A DNA stretch of 64,000 bases from Nitrospirales bacterium (GCA_029261355.1 JAJDBM010000010.1:186001-250000), one strand, 5' to 3'. Counted from the first letter of the stretch, positions 50,610 through 60,192 are shown. Translations and numbers: made by a program. Notes: generated by a model not told the origin, from the sequence alone.

Positions 50610-51629
50610 ATGTCCCAACAATCAACCAATTTTTTGACATGGACGAGGCGTCAGTTCCTTAAGTTGTTTCTGGCTGGAAGTTCTCTTGCGGCCTCATCAG
50701 TTTCCGTCCCGATGGTCGGGAACGCATCAGACGTTCGATCTCAAGTATTTGTCGGAAAGGCTCCTACGTATGATGGAAATATTCGTGCAATTATTGAACG
50801 AGGGTTTCAGGAGTTAGGCGTTTCAAAGGCAGAAATTCATGGGAAAAAGATTTTTTTGAAACCGAATCTTGTTGAAACACATGTTGAACATGCACACATT
50901 AATACCCACCCACTTGTTGTTCGTGCGGCCATTGAGGCTTTTCTTAGTCTTGGTGCTCGACAAGTGGTCGTGGGCGAAGGGCCAGGACATCGGCGAGATG
51001 CTTTACATATTTTGGAAGAATCAGGTCTTGGTCCAATTTTGTATGAAGACCGTATTCCATTCATCGATTTAAATGAACAGACAGGGTATGCGGTCAAAAA
51101 CCAAGGAGAGTGGACGTCCCTTTCTACCTTAACGTTTCCAGGGGTGTTCCATGATGTCGATTGGATTATCTCGATGCCTAAATTGAAAACACATCATTGG
51201 GCTGGGGTGACCTTGTCGATGAAGAATCTTTTTGGTGTAATGCCAGGTCTCTATTACGGTTGGCCGAAAAATGTGTTGCACCACCAAGGTATTCACGAAT
51301 CTATTTTAGATATCACGGCCACATTGAAACCACATTTTGCGATTGTGGATGGCATTGTTGGGATGGAAGGTGACGGTCCAATCATGGGTTCTCCAAAGTC
51401 TATGGGGGTTGTGGTCATGGGGCGAAATCTTCCAGCTGTCGATTCAACCTGTGCGCGGTTAATGGGGATTGATCCTTATCAGGTTCCTTATTTGAATGCG
51501 GCTGCTGATTGGCTAGGCCCCATTAATGAAGAGCGTATCTATCAACGTGGGGACTCCATCGGGTCGCTTCAGCAAAATTTTTCCTTGCTTCCCCACATTC
51601 CAGCTCATCAAAGATTACGCTTGAGCTAA
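50610..51629 (+). CDS. Tat-exported DUF362 protein
   Basis: A protein of 339 residues. A twin-arginine signal (WTRRQFLKLFLAGSSLAASS) targets it across the membrane folded. The DUF362 domain shows KKIFLKPNLVETHVEHAHIN, TVHP-like NTHPLVVRAAIEAF, VVVGEGPGH, SMPKLKTHHWAGVTLSMKNL and IVDGIVGMEGDGPIMGSPKS. Many DUF362 proteins are fused to ferredoxin domains; this one is not. The function is unknown, though Tat export suggests a bound cofactor. It is second in the three-gene cluster. Confidence 0.88.
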   Translation: MSQQSTNFLTWTRRQFLKLFLAGSSLAASSVSVPMVGNASDVRSQVFVGKAPTYDGNIRAIIERGFQELGVSKAEIHGKKIFLKPNLVETHVEHAHINTHPLVVRAAIEAFLSLGARQVVVGEGPGHRRDALHILEESGLGPILYEDRIPFIDLNEQTGYAVKNQGEWTSLSTLTFPGVFHDVDWIISMPKLKTHHWAGVTLSMKNLFGVMPGLYYGWPKNVLHHQGIHESILDITATLKPHFAIVDGIVGMEGDGPIMGSPKSMGVVVMGRNLPAVDSTCARLMGIDPYQVPYLNAAADWLGPINEERIYQRGDSIGSLQQNFSLLPHIPAHQRLRLS

Positions 51630-51694
51630 CTGTTGTCTGATAGTGAATATTCACATCATGGTAGTCATGTTTTTGTCGTGAAATCTTTATTGAG

Positions 51695-52132
51695 ATGATT
51701 GGGATACGTAAACCAACGGATGAGATCACTGGTTGTTGTTGGCTGCCACGGTTCATTGACAAAGTGCGAATGAGGGATTCTGGAGAATTATCATTTTTGT
51801 ATCGGATATCTTTTTGTAGTCAGTTGGGATTAGATGGGTATTTTTTACGACATTTCCAACTGCAGCAAAATAAATTTCTTAAAACTGTTCAAGATTCTAA
51901 GGGACGTGATGATCTGGTCAGCGCGTGGTTCCTGGATCAACCGACTGTGACAACTGAGAGAATTGCTGCGTGGAATGCGTTGGCTTCTCGGGTAGGCAGT
52001 AAGGGCTATTCAGGGTATTGGACATTTTATTTACTGAAATGGGTTTTGTATCCGAAGGCCATCGAGAGCCCTGTTTCTAGCCTATTTGAAGCTATCATTC
52101 AAGATGAAGAATGTGATGTCGTTGCAAAGTGA
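51695..52132 (+). CDS. DUF5069-type protein
   Basis: A protein of 145 residues. Its start, CCWLPRFIDKVRM, together with the block LGLDGYFLRHFQLQQNKFLK matches the DUF5069 pattern (WLxRmiDKaR ... lgid ... Fl). The second half, covering WFLDQPTVTTERIAAWNALA, fits the same family. No signal peptide. The role is unknown. It is third in line after the DUF362 gene, with 65 bases between them. Confidence 0.7.
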   Translation: MIGIRKPTDEITGCCWLPRFIDKVRMRDSGELSFLYRISFCSQLGLDGYFLRHFQLQQNKFLKTVQDSKGRDDLVSAWFLDQPTVTTERIAAWNALASRVGSKGYSGYWTFYLLKWVLYPKAIESPVSSLFEAIIQDEECDVVAK

Positions 52133-52159
52133 TGTCTCGTCTTCGACGGTTCTGTAATA

Positions 52160-53239
52160 TTATTGCCTGATTGTGTCTAAGGCAAACGTCAACTTTTTTG
52201 ACTCAATTGTACTGTCCCAAGATAGTCGTATGGCAGGGGTTTCACCCTCAGGATAGTCCTTGAATTGTTTGACGACAATCTGTTTTTTTTGGATGATCTT
52301 CATGAGGCTATCGTGCGCTTGATGTGAAAATGTTAAAATGCCTGGTCCATGTGGCCCGCTCCATTCCTTCGTCTGTATTTCTTTTATTTCCTTTAGTTGG
52401 TTTTTCACCTGTTCTCTTATCTTTTTAAGACTCTCTGTATTAAAGCCTTCTTGTTTTTTGATCATGCAGGCTTTCGCTAGTCCAGCAATGAGGCCAATAT
52501 TCTGCGTGCCAATCTCAAATCGAGAGGCTGGGACTTGTTCTCCAGAGATGGATGTTGAACGGATAGATGGAACCTGTTCCAATAGTCGTGCTGAGATGAT
52601 CAGCCCCCCAGTTCCCAATGGTCCACCGCACCATTTGTAGCCAGAGAAAAAATAGGCATCACAGTTGATCCTTTCAATATTGACAGCTATCTGCCCCACG
52701 GCCTGCGCCCCATCAACGATACAGAGAATATTGCGTTCTCTTGCAAGGTCCGCGATCTCGGCAATTGGAAAGATTCGTCCATCGACGTGGGACACATGAC
52801 TCAGAAGAATGGCTCTGATTTTTTGATTCTGCATGGCATGCTGAACAGACGAGAGGAATTGTTGTGGTGATGAAGTTGGTTGCAAGAAATGTGTAACAAC
52901 TCCTCTGTGTTGCAGGGCAAGTAATTCATTTCGAATTGAAGGGTTTTCATGAGTTGTGCTGAGAATGATGTCGCCTGGTCGCCAAGCAATCAAAGAGAGC
53001 AACATGTAATTGGCTGTGGAGGCATTCGGTAGAAAGGCAATGAATGACTGATCTGAGATCTGAAATAAATCTCTGACTGTTTCGCGGCATTCTTGAACTT
53101 TTGCTCGATACCATTGAATCCCTGCGTCAGAATATAAGTGTTCTTTGAATTCAGAGAGCGTCTTCTCGACTTCCTGTTCGACTTGTAAGAGTGTAGGGCT
53201 TAACGCTGCGAAATTGAGGTAGATCATTGGTGTTCTCAT
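52160..53239 (-). CDS. Class V aminotransferase (cysteine desulfurase/epimerase-like)
   Basis: A PLP enzyme of 359 residues. The cofactor-binding block is IVDGAQAVGQIAVNIERINC with the Schiff-base Lys in AYFFSGYKWCGGPLGTGGLI. Earlier blocks include FLPNASTANYMLL and LLSHVSHVDGRIFPI. It groups with the isopenicillin-N-epimerase / SufS-like class V enzymes, but I see no conserved desulfurase Cys loop, so the reaction is uncertain. It is convergent with the DUF5069 gene. Confidence 0.85.
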   Translation of the reverse strand: MRTPMIYLNFAALSPTLLQVEQEVEKTLSEFKEHLYSDAGIQWYRAKVQECRETVRDLFQISDQSFIAFLPNASTANYMLLSLIAWRPGDIILSTTHENPSIRNELLALQHRGVVTHFLQPTSSPQQFLSSVQHAMQNQKIRAILLSHVSHVDGRIFPIAEIADLARERNILCIVDGAQAVGQIAVNIERINCDAYFFSGYKWCGGPLGTGGLIISARLLEQVPSIRSTSISGEQVPASRFEIGTQNIGLIAGLAKACMIKKQEGFNTESLKKIREQVKNQLKEIKEIQTKEWSGPHGPGILTFSHQAHDSLMKIIQKKQIVVKQFKDYPEGETPAIRLSWDSTIESKKLTFALDTIRQ

Positions 53240-53468
53240 GTGTAGGGAAGCACTGTACCCTTGGCATGCCTTCCTCAGACATTTAAGGGGAATATTTCTT
53301 GAGTATTTTTTTTATTAAGGGCTAGGTTTTTTCTCAATGAAGTGTTAATGGGATGGTCTTTCCCCTCCTCTGGTTTTGTGGACGAATCCGAAACGGTTCT
53401 GGAGACTTTCTTTGAATCAGTCGTGAGTCCTTTACTTCAGTGACTCGCATGAAAGAGTCGAGGTGATG

Positions 53469-54305
53469 TCAATTTTGAATGACATTTATTTGCCTCTCAT
53501 GAGCATTATTTTTTTTGGATAGGAATGATTCCAACGCCTGATTGAAGGCTTCGGGTTGCTCATAGTTGGACAAATGTCCTGCGTGTGAAATAGTCGCGAG
53601 TTGAGCATGAGGAATGCGCTGAGCAATATAACGGGATTCCGATGGTGGGGTGGCGACGTCGTTTTCCCCTACCATGACAAGTGTTGGGCAGGAAATCTGT
53701 GGCAAAAGAGATGTCGAGTCAGGTCTGGAGGCCATGGCCATGAGATCGACGATGATGCCAGATGATTGATTGTTAAGAATCATTGAACGAACCTGAGCCA
53801 CGATGTTTTTCCGGTTTTCAATGGTGGTTGGAGCGAGAAGTTTCGGAATCATCATGTCGGCAATCGAAGTTGGCCCTTCTTTGTATGCCGTTTGAGCCAG
53901 AGATAATCGTCCAGCCTTTCCTTCTTCATGGTCTTCTTGCGCACGTGTGTCAGCGAGAACAAGAGCTTTTACCACATCAGGGAATAAGCGATACAATGTA
54001 AAAAGGATATACCCACCCATAGAAAGTCCAATGAACGTCGCATGTTGCACATTCAAGTGGCGCAAGAGTTCATACACATCTTTTGCATAGTCTTCTAGTG
54101 TGAAATTCCACAACAAGGCATCTGACTCTCCATGTCCACGGAGATCTAGGGTGATCACTCTATATTGCTTGGAAAATGGTGCAATTTGTGGTTCCCACAT
54201 TATGCGTGACAAAGGAAACGCATGAATGAAAACAAGGGCGTCACCCGTTCCTGAATTTGTATACGCGATCGTGATTCCGTTGATGTTGGCTTTCAATGTA
54301 CTCAC
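53469..54305 (-). CDS. Alpha/beta hydrolase
   Basis: A hydrolase of 278 residues. The oxyanion His is in VFIHAFPLSRIMW and the nucleophile elbow is FIGLSMGGYILF (Ser). The acid is likely Asp in VMVGENDVATP, and the catalytic His is in SHAGHLSNYEQP. DLRGHGESD precedes the elbow. This resembles 3-oxoadipate enol-lactonase and related esterases, but the substrate is open. The gene is alone on the minus strand, upstream of divergent rarA. Confidence 0.88.
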   Translation of the reverse strand: MSTLKANINGITIAYTNSGTGDALVFIHAFPLSRIMWEPQIAPFSKQYRVITLDLRGHGESDALLWNFTLEDYAKDVYELLRHLNVQHATFIGLSMGGYILFTLYRLFPDVVKALVLADTRAQEDHEEGKAGRLSLAQTAYKEGPTSIADMMIPKLLAPTTIENRKNIVAQVRSMILNNQSSGIIVDLMAMASRPDSTSLLPQISCPTLVMVGENDVATPPSESRYIAQRIPHAQLATISHAGHLSNYEQPEAFNQALESFLSKKNNAHERQINVIQN

Positions 54306-54487
54306 CTCAAGTTTAGGTAAGGATGACTTCTCGCAATAGATTTCAGTGTTCTTATGATGAGTTGAGTCGATGACGATTCCGTTTAACGTGATTTGCAGGA
54401 AAGCGTTGAATGGTTATAGCATAGAACGATTATTATTCAATTCTTCTAGGATAGCGTGATGCAATTATTCTTTGTCCTGGTGTTCCA

Positions 54488-55783
54488 ATGAACGAAGCTG
54501 AACAATCTGAGCTGTTTCCCACGGTTCCAGAGAAGCAGCCCATGCGAACTCCATTGGCCGATCGACTGCGGCCGCGCGATTTTTCCGATTTCGTTGGACA
54601 AGATGATGTGTTAGGTCAGGATACGCCCTTGCGACGAGCAATTGAACATGACCGTCTGCCTTCTCTTATTATTTGGGGTCCTCCGGGATCGGGGAAGACT
54701 ACGTTGGCCGGGTTAATTGCTAAAAAGGTTCAGGGGGTATTTGTCCCATTTTCGGCGGTGTTAAGTGGGGTCCCAGAATTACGCACGATTCTAAAAATTG
54801 CCAAGCAACGCCAATCGGTCTCTGGAGAGCGAACCCTTTTGTTTGTCGATGAAATTCATCGATTCAATAAGGCGCAGCAAGATGCATTTCTTCCACATGT
54901 TGAATCTGGCGATATTACACTCATAGGAGCCACGACGCAGAATCCGTCCTTTGAGGTTATTGCGCCATTGTTATCACGTTCATTGATCGTCTCTCTGCAT
55001 CAACTTTCAGATGAAGCGCTGGGGCGCATATTGAAGCGTGCACTGACGGATAGGGAGCATGGTCTTGGCTCGAGCGAAATATCCCTCACATCGAAAGCCC
55101 AGACAATTCTTATCCGGTATGGAAATGGGGATGCACGATCAATGCTGACAGCATTAGATTTTGTCGTTAGTCAGGCGAAAACCTCATCAGGGAAACGTGT
55201 GGTTATTGAGCATGCAACTGTGGAAGCCGCTCTTCAGAAAAAGGCACTTCGCTATGATCGGGATGGTGAGGAACATTACAATGTCATTTCGGCCTACATC
55301 AAAAGCATGCGAGATTCCGATCCTGATGGAGCATTGTACTGGTTAGCGCGAATGCTTGAGGGAGGGGAAGATCCAAAGTTTATCGCGCGTCGTATGGTCA
55401 TCTTTTCGTCCGAGGATGTAGGAAATGCTAATCCACAAGCGTTGCTCATGACCACCGCGATTTTTAAGGCTGTAGAAGTTATTGGCCCACCTGAAGTGCA
55501 TATTAACTTAGCTCATGGCACGACGTATCTTGCCGCTAGTGCGAAGAGCAACGCCTCGTATGTGGGCTTAAAAGAGGCCATGCACGATGCAAAAGAACTT
55601 GGGAATTTACCTGTTCCCATGCATCTTCGAAATGCCGTGACTTCGCTTATGAAGGGAATGGGCTACGGCAAGGGGTATCGCTATGCGCATAATGATCCTG
55701 AAGCAAAAGTAGGACAAACTCATTTACCAAAAGAACTATTGAACCGAAAGTACTATCGGCCTACTCAGGAAGTTGATGAGTGA
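54488..55783 (+). CDS. rarA: Replication-associated recombination protein A (RarA/MgsA)
   Basis: An AAA+ ATPase of 431 residues that acts at stalled replication forks, related to the clamp-loader family. PLADRLRPRDFSDFVGQDDV opens the domain. Walker A is WGPPGSGKTTLA, Walker B is LLFVDEIHRFNKAQQDAFLP, sensor 1 is IGATTQNPSFEV, and the C-terminal tetramerisation region follows (AARMVIFSSEDVGNANPQAL-like, RRMVIFSSEDVGNANPQAL). Length fits the family (about 430-450). Cytosolic. Confidence 0.95.
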   Translation: MNEAEQSELFPTVPEKQPMRTPLADRLRPRDFSDFVGQDDVLGQDTPLRRAIEHDRLPSLIIWGPPGSGKTTLAGLIAKKVQGVFVPFSAVLSGVPELRTILKIAKQRQSVSGERTLLFVDEIHRFNKAQQDAFLPHVESGDITLIGATTQNPSFEVIAPLLSRSLIVSLHQLSDEALGRILKRALTDREHGLGSSEISLTSKAQTILIRYGNGDARSMLTALDFVVSQAKTSSGKRVVIEHATVEAALQKKALRYDRDGEEHYNVISAYIKSMRDSDPDGALYWLARMLEGGEDPKFIARRMVIFSSEDVGNANPQALLMTTAIFKAVEVIGPPEVHINLAHGTTYLAASAKSNASYVGLKEAMHDAKELGNLPVPMHLRNAVTSLMKGMGYGKGYRYAHNDPEAKVGQTHLPKELLNRKYYRPTQEVDE

Positions 55784-55839
55784 AAAAGAAATGGGTAGGG
55801 GGGGATGACTGGAATGTATTTAATTATGTGAAGTGTCGC

Positions 55840-57696
55840 CTAGAGTTGTTCAAATTGGTTTTTGGCGGTTTCGAGTTGTGTCGAAAATTCTGTCCAGCGG
55901 TTCGTGAGTTTTTCAAGATCTCTTCCCCACATGTCCCGCTCTTGGTGTAGCGCATTCCACCGACTGTAGTCTTGGTAGGTGGCTGGGTCTGCTAGTTCCT
56001 TATCTCGGAGTCCCATCCGTTCTTCAAGAGTGGCAATCTCTTCTTCAGCCTTACTCACTTGTTTTTCGAGTCTCGCGACGGTTTTGGATAGTTCTCTTCG
56101 CGAAGGCCCTTGAGAGACGGGTGGAGTTGGTGGGGCGGCCGTGGCTTGAGCTTTCGGTTGTTTATGTTTTTTATGTTGTTTGGTGGGTTTCTCTGATTCC
56201 ACAGTCTTTGTGGTTTCTTTGATGGATTGCCATTCTTGTGCACGTTTCCACAAATAATATTCATAGTCGCCAATATAATCACGCGCTCGTCCATCGTCGA
56301 TTTCGACGATGCGGGTGGCCGCACGGGATAAGAAGACAGGGTCGTGAGAAATAAAGACAATGGTTCCAGGAAATGCGGTTAGAGCATCAGTTAGAACGTC
56401 GACGGAAACGGGGTCTAGGTGATTGGTTGGCTCGTCTAAGAGTAAGGTGTTGGCCGGCTCAATTAACATTCGCGCTAACGCGACGCGATTGCGCTCTCCT
56501 CCACTGAGTGCTTTGATCGGCTTTTTTTGATCATCCCCTGAAAACAAAAAGACACCGGCAATGCTGCGTAAAAAATTTCTTTCGGCCATCGGCGCGGCTT
56601 CTTCAAGCGAATCAAGGATTGAATGTTCTGGGTCCAGGATTTCTGCCTGATGCTGCGCAAAATAGTGAACTGTGACTTCATGTCCTAACGTCCGTGTGCC
56701 TTGTTCAAACTTCAATGCTCCTGAAAGCATTTTTAACAATGTGGATTTCCCAGCTCCGTTTTCGCCAACCAATGCAACTCGTTGTCCGCGCGCCAGAGAA
56801 AAATCAAGCCCTTCATAGATGATTTTTTCGCCATAGGCCTTATGAATACCTTGTAGATCAATCACTTGTTTTCCGCTTGGTCGTGGCTCGGGAAATTTAA
56901 AGCGCATGCGTTTCCCGTCACGCTTTCGCTCTATGAGTTTGACCTTTTCTAACTGTTTAATGCGAGATTGTACCTGGCTGGCTTTATTGGCTTGATATCG
57001 AAATCGATCGACAAACGTTTGGACGCGAGACACTTCCTTTGCTTGGCGGGTGGCAGCGGATGCTTCCTGAGCATCGCGTTCTGTTCGCAGCTTTTGGAAT
57101 GTTTGGTAATTGCCTCGATATTCTTGGATCGTATAATTTCGCAGCTCCCAGATATGTGTCACCATGCGGTCAAGGAAGGTCGTATCATGACTAATCATGA
57201 GCAAGGTCATGTTGGTTGAGAGTAAAAATTTCTCAAGCCAGGCTTGTGTGGGATTGTCGAGATGATTCGTAGGCTCATCGAGCATCAGCACATCAGGTTC
57301 AGTCAAGAGTAAATGTGCGAGCGCAATTCGCATCCGATACCCGCCCGATAACGTTTGCATGCTCCGATCCCAGTCATCCTCCCCAAATCCTAATCCGCCG
57401 AGGATCCTCTTCGCCTCGTATTCGGGATATTCGTTTCGATGAGTGGCTTCAATGATGGTTCGGCCAGGTAAGGTCTCGAGTTCTTGAGGAAGGTACCCAA
57501 TTTTCAAATGAGGTCTGAGGCGGATATTTCCCTCATCCGCCGTATCGGTACCGATAATTAAGCGTAAGAGGCTGGTTTTCCCTGTGCCATTGGGCCCTAC
57601 GAGTCCAATACGGGTATTGGGTCTGAGGTGGGCGCAAGCCTCAGAGAATAATGTCTTGGTCGGATATTCTTTTGAGAGTTTCTCAATATGCAGCAT
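55840..57696 (-). CDS. ABC-F family ATPase (YheS/Uup type)
   Basis: A protein of 618 residues with two ABC cassettes and no membrane domain. First cassette: Walker A GPNGTGKTS, signature LSGGYRMR, Walker B VLMLDEPTNHLD. Second cassette: GENGAGKST, LSGGERNR, LLLDEPTNHLD. The charged linker with YQANKASQVQSRIKQLEKVK lies between them. A C-terminal coiled coil (about 545-618) follows a basic, Lys/Pro-rich hinge, as in Uup and YheS. ABC-F proteins act on the ribosome; the ettA gene at 11.2 kb is a different member. Which of Uup or YheS this is cannot be decided from motifs alone. Confidence 0.9.
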   Translation of the reverse strand: MLHIEKLSKEYPTKTLFSEACAHLRPNTRIGLVGPNGTGKTSLLRLIIGTDTADEGNIRLRPHLKIGYLPQELETLPGRTIIEATHRNEYPEYEAKRILGGLGFGEDDWDRSMQTLSGGYRMRIALAHLLLTEPDVLMLDEPTNHLDNPTQAWLEKFLLSTNMTLLMISHDTTFLDRMVTHIWELRNYTIQEYRGNYQTFQKLRTERDAQEASAATRQAKEVSRVQTFVDRFRYQANKASQVQSRIKQLEKVKLIERKRDGKRMRFKFPEPRPSGKQVIDLQGIHKAYGEKIIYEGLDFSLARGQRVALVGENGAGKSTLLKMLSGALKFEQGTRTLGHEVTVHYFAQHQAEILDPEHSILDSLEEAAPMAERNFLRSIAGVFLFSGDDQKKPIKALSGGERNRVALARMLIEPANTLLLDEPTNHLDPVSVDVLTDALTAFPGTIVFISHDPVFLSRAATRIVEIDDGRARDYIGDYEYYLWKRAQEWQSIKETTKTVESEKPTKQHKKHKQPKAQATAAPPTPPVSQGPSRRELSKTVARLEKQVSKAEEEIATLEERMGLRDKELADPATYQDYSRWNALHQERDMWGRDLEKLTNRWTEFSTQLETAKNQFEQL

Positions 57697-57796
57697 TGCG
57701 GCACACAGCTTTGCCTTTTGTACCTAACAGCAAAGTCCGTCTGGTTGAAGACAAGGAGATTTGATCTGTTCAGGGGTTCCTAAAAGGAGGAAGTAT

Positions 57797-57872
57797 TGGT
57801 GGAGCTGGCCGGGATTGAACCGGCGACCTCGTGAATGCCATTCACGCGCGCTCCCAACTGCGCCACAGCCCC
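57797..57872 (-). tRNA. tRNA-Ala (GGC anticodon)
   Basis: The reverse strand folds as a cloverleaf: acceptor GGGGCTG/CAGCTCC, D arm with AGTTGGGA, anticodon stem CGTGA/TCACG with loop ATGGCAT (anticodon GGC) and TpsiC arm GCCGG-TTCGATC-CCGGC. CCA is encoded. The 76-base length is normal. Confidence 0.96.
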
Positions 57873-58036
57873 ACTCGCAAGAGTGATGCTACCATGGGAT
57901 ATGGTAGGGGTCAAGGAATGCGGAGGATGAAACCACAGATGTGAGGTAAAAAATAGTGATGGGTGAATGAGTCTGTCGTACGTGACTTCGAACGTTTTCT
58001 TGTCGAACGTCTCCTTGAGCCTTTCTGCGTGAAATG

Positions 58037-58065
58037 TTGACAAATCTTTCCGTTAAACATAGGAT
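58037..58065 (+). promoter_or_regulatory. Sigma-70-type promoter upstream of purA
   Basis: TTGACA at 58037-58042, 17-base spacer, TAGGAT at 58060-58065. The transcript should start near 58072, about 95 bases before the purA start codon. Confidence 0.6.
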
Positions 58066-58074
58066 CACCCTGTG

Positions 58075-58106
58075 AGCTCTGGCAAATTATTTGTCAGAGC
58101 TTTTTT
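58075..58106 (+). terminator. Hairpin with T-tract at the 5' end of the purA transcript
   Basis: AGCTCTGGCAAAT and ATTTGTCAGAGCT pair over 12 of 13 positions around a single central T, and TTTTTT follows. It has the form of a rho-independent terminator but stands immediately after the predicted start of transcription. It may stop readthrough or act as a 5' stabiliser. Confidence 0.6.
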
Positions 58107-58166
58107 GTTGTGATGAATCATCAGTAGGATTCATTGGAAATGAAACATCAGTCGTAAGGTGAGTTT

Positions 58167-59486
58167 ATGGCGAATTTGATTGTAGTCGGTTCCCAGTGGG
58201 GTGATGAAGGAAAGGGCAAGATCGTTGATTTGCTTGCCAGTGAAGCTCGTGTGATCGTTCGGTTTCAAGGCGGCTCTAATGCTGGCCATACGGTGATTAC
58301 TAAGCGTGGAACCTTTATCTTTCATCTTGTACCTTCGGGCATATTGTATAGAGGAAAGCTCTGTGTGTTAGGAAATGGGGTAGCCATTGATCCAGGTGGC
58401 TTTCTTGATGAGCTTGACGGGTTGTCGGCTCAAGGTCTTAAGGTCGGACGCAATTTAGTGATCAGCCATCGTGCTCATTTGATTATGCCCTACCATAAGG
58501 CCATTGACCGGGCTGCTGAAGAAGCAAAGGGTGCTCGTAGAATTGGAACAACGGGGAGAGGCATTGGTCCAGCCTATGTTGATAAAATGGCACGGATAGG
58601 TATCAGGGTTGGAGACTTGTTGAATCCTCAAGCGTTTAAGCGGAAATTGCAAGAAAATCTTGTGGAGGTGAATAGTCTTTTACGCCATATTCATAAGACG
58701 AATGGATTTCAGGTCGATAAAATTTATACTGAATATATGAGTTACGCAAAACGACTCAAAGGATATATTGGAGATGTTCCGCTTCTGCTTGAGAAGGCGA
58801 TGAAGAAGGCTGACCCCATTCTTTTTGAAGGGGCACAAGGTACACATTTAGACATTGACTTTGGAACCTATCCCTATGTGACTTCGTCCAGTTCCTGCGC
58901 TGGTGGAGCCTGCATCGGGACTGGCGTTGGCCCCACGAAAATTGATGCAGTTTTAGGCGTGACTAAAGCCTATACGACACGCGTGGGAGGTGGGCCTTTC
59001 CCTACCGAACTGACGGATGATATTGGGGAAAATCTGAAAGCGAAAGGGCAAGAATTTGGCGCAACGACAGGGAGAGCTCGTCGGTGTGGATGGTTTGATG
59101 CGTTGTTGCTTCGGCATGCCGTTCGGGTGAATGGCTTGACCTCGCTCGCTGTGACAAAGCTTGATGTTCTTGATGGATTTAAGGAACTCAAGATTTGCAA
59201 TGGCTATCGATACAACGGAAAACTGTACAGAGAAATGCCATCGGATCTTGAGATGCTGACTAAGTGCACGCCGGTCTATGAAAGATTTCCTGGCTGGAAG
59301 TCGGAAACGTCTGGGATGGTGTCCTACAAATCGCTTCCTATCGAAGCCAAGCGTTATTTGTCAAGAATTGAAGAGCTGACCGGTTGTCCCATTGATATGA
59401 TTTCGACGGGATCAAGACGTGAACATACCATTGTTTTAAAGAACCCCTTAGGGCCAATAAAAAAACCTTCACGTTCTCGAAAATAA
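58167..59486 (+). CDS. purA: Adenylosuccinate synthetase PurA
   Basis: An enzyme of 439 residues that condenses IMP and aspartate using GTP, the first step from IMP to AMP. The GTP-binding loop is VVGSQWGDEGKGKIVDLLA, followed by RFQGGSNAGHTV. The IMP-site block is RRIGTTGRGIGPAYVDKMAR. Near the middle is ILFEGAQGTHLDIDFGTYP, and ATTGRARRCGWFDALL follows. Length and order match the family. Its spacing places it alone after its own promoter, with tRNA-Lys 64 bases behind it. Confidence 0.96.
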   Translation: MANLIVVGSQWGDEGKGKIVDLLASEARVIVRFQGGSNAGHTVITKRGTFIFHLVPSGILYRGKLCVLGNGVAIDPGGFLDELDGLSAQGLKVGRNLVISHRAHLIMPYHKAIDRAAEEAKGARRIGTTGRGIGPAYVDKMARIGIRVGDLLNPQAFKRKLQENLVEVNSLLRHIHKTNGFQVDKIYTEYMSYAKRLKGYIGDVPLLLEKAMKKADPILFEGAQGTHLDIDFGTYPYVTSSSSCAGGACIGTGVGPTKIDAVLGVTKAYTTRVGGGPFPTELTDDIGENLKAKGQEFGATTGRARRCGWFDALLLRHAVRVNGLTSLAVTKLDVLDGFKELKICNGYRYNGKLYREMPSDLEMLTKCTPVYERFPGWKSETSGMVSYKSLPIEAKRYLSRIEELTGCPIDMISTGSRREHTIVLKNPLGPIKKPSRSRK

Positions 59487-59549
59487 TATCACCATTTGCT
59501 CAATTGTTGTTTGACAACCCCTAGCCTGGTTGTTAACCTCGGCACAGGT

Positions 59550-59625
59550 GAGCCGCTAGCTCAGTTGGTAGAGCATCGCCCTTTTAAGGCGAGGGTCGAG
59601 CGTTCGAGCCGCTCGCGGCTCACCA
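59550..59625 (+). tRNA. tRNA-Lys (TTT anticodon)
   Basis: Acceptor GAGCCGC/GCGGCTC, D arm AGTTGGTA, anticodon stem TCGCC/GGCGA with loop CTTTTAA (anticodon TTT), TpsiC arm GAGCG-TTCGAGC-CGCTC and encoded CCA. Length 76 bases. Confidence 0.96.
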
Positions 59626-59911
59626 AAATTCCTTGGCTAAAGAAAAGTTATCCCCCCTACTCTTCAAGTCTAAGGTCCTCTTTTCCTAAACACTTGAGCA
59701 CATCCCTTTATTTAGCAGATTGGCGTTACCGTCAATTTATCCATGCGGTGGGTGTGGCAGTGAGCACTCATTCGAATTACTGATTTTCTCGGTCATGATG
59801 TATTGCCAGCAGGTGGCGTTGATTGCTATCGTTGCCGGCATTATTCCTTTTCATTTGGGGAACATACAAATGTCTCCTTCTTATAATTGTCCTTATAGAG
59901 GAGTGTAAGCA

Positions 59912-60181
59912 ATGACTCGATGTATTGTAATGATCATCTTTCTTGCCGTGACAACGACATCGCTAGCGACCGCATCATCAACATGGGTTCTGTGGGGAAT
60001 TAAGAAAACCATGATCCAAAGTACTGACAAAGGGAAATCTGGCGTGTGGAGCTATATTGATGCGTTCTACGCGAAAAATGACTGTACGATTCGTAAAGAG
60101 GCATTATCACAAAAGCATGAAGATTATCGGTATGAATGTATACCGGTGGAAATGAATCCAAACGACTTAGTCTTCTATTAA
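59912..60181 (+). CDS. Small exported protein of unknown function
   Basis: A protein of 89 residues with a signal peptide (MIIFLAVTTTSLATASS). The mature part of about 68 residues, beginning TWVLWGIKKTMIQ, has two Cys (NDCTIRKEA and RYECIPVEM) that could form one disulfide. AGAGGAGTG precedes the ATG. A terminator follows at once, so it is a single-gene transcript. The family is not recognised by me; TWVLW near the start and the Cys pair are the visible marks. Confidence 0.7.
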   Translation: MTRCIVMIIFLAVTTTSLATASSTWVLWGIKKTMIQSTDKGKSGVWSYIDAFYAKNDCTIRKEALSQKHEDYRYECIPVEMNPNDLVFY

Positions 60182-60192
60182 TCCGATTATGT

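Larger units (their letters stand above)
57873..58166. other. Region between tRNA-Ala and purA
   Basis: About 290 bases containing a purA promoter and an unusual hairpin (listed separately). The rest, on both strands, holds no recognisable gene or purine-type riboswitch. Confidence 0.4.

Noticed and set aside
57873-58043. Possible purine riboswitch before purA
   Set aside because: The conserved core of the purine aptamer is absent; only a promoter and hairpin are visible.
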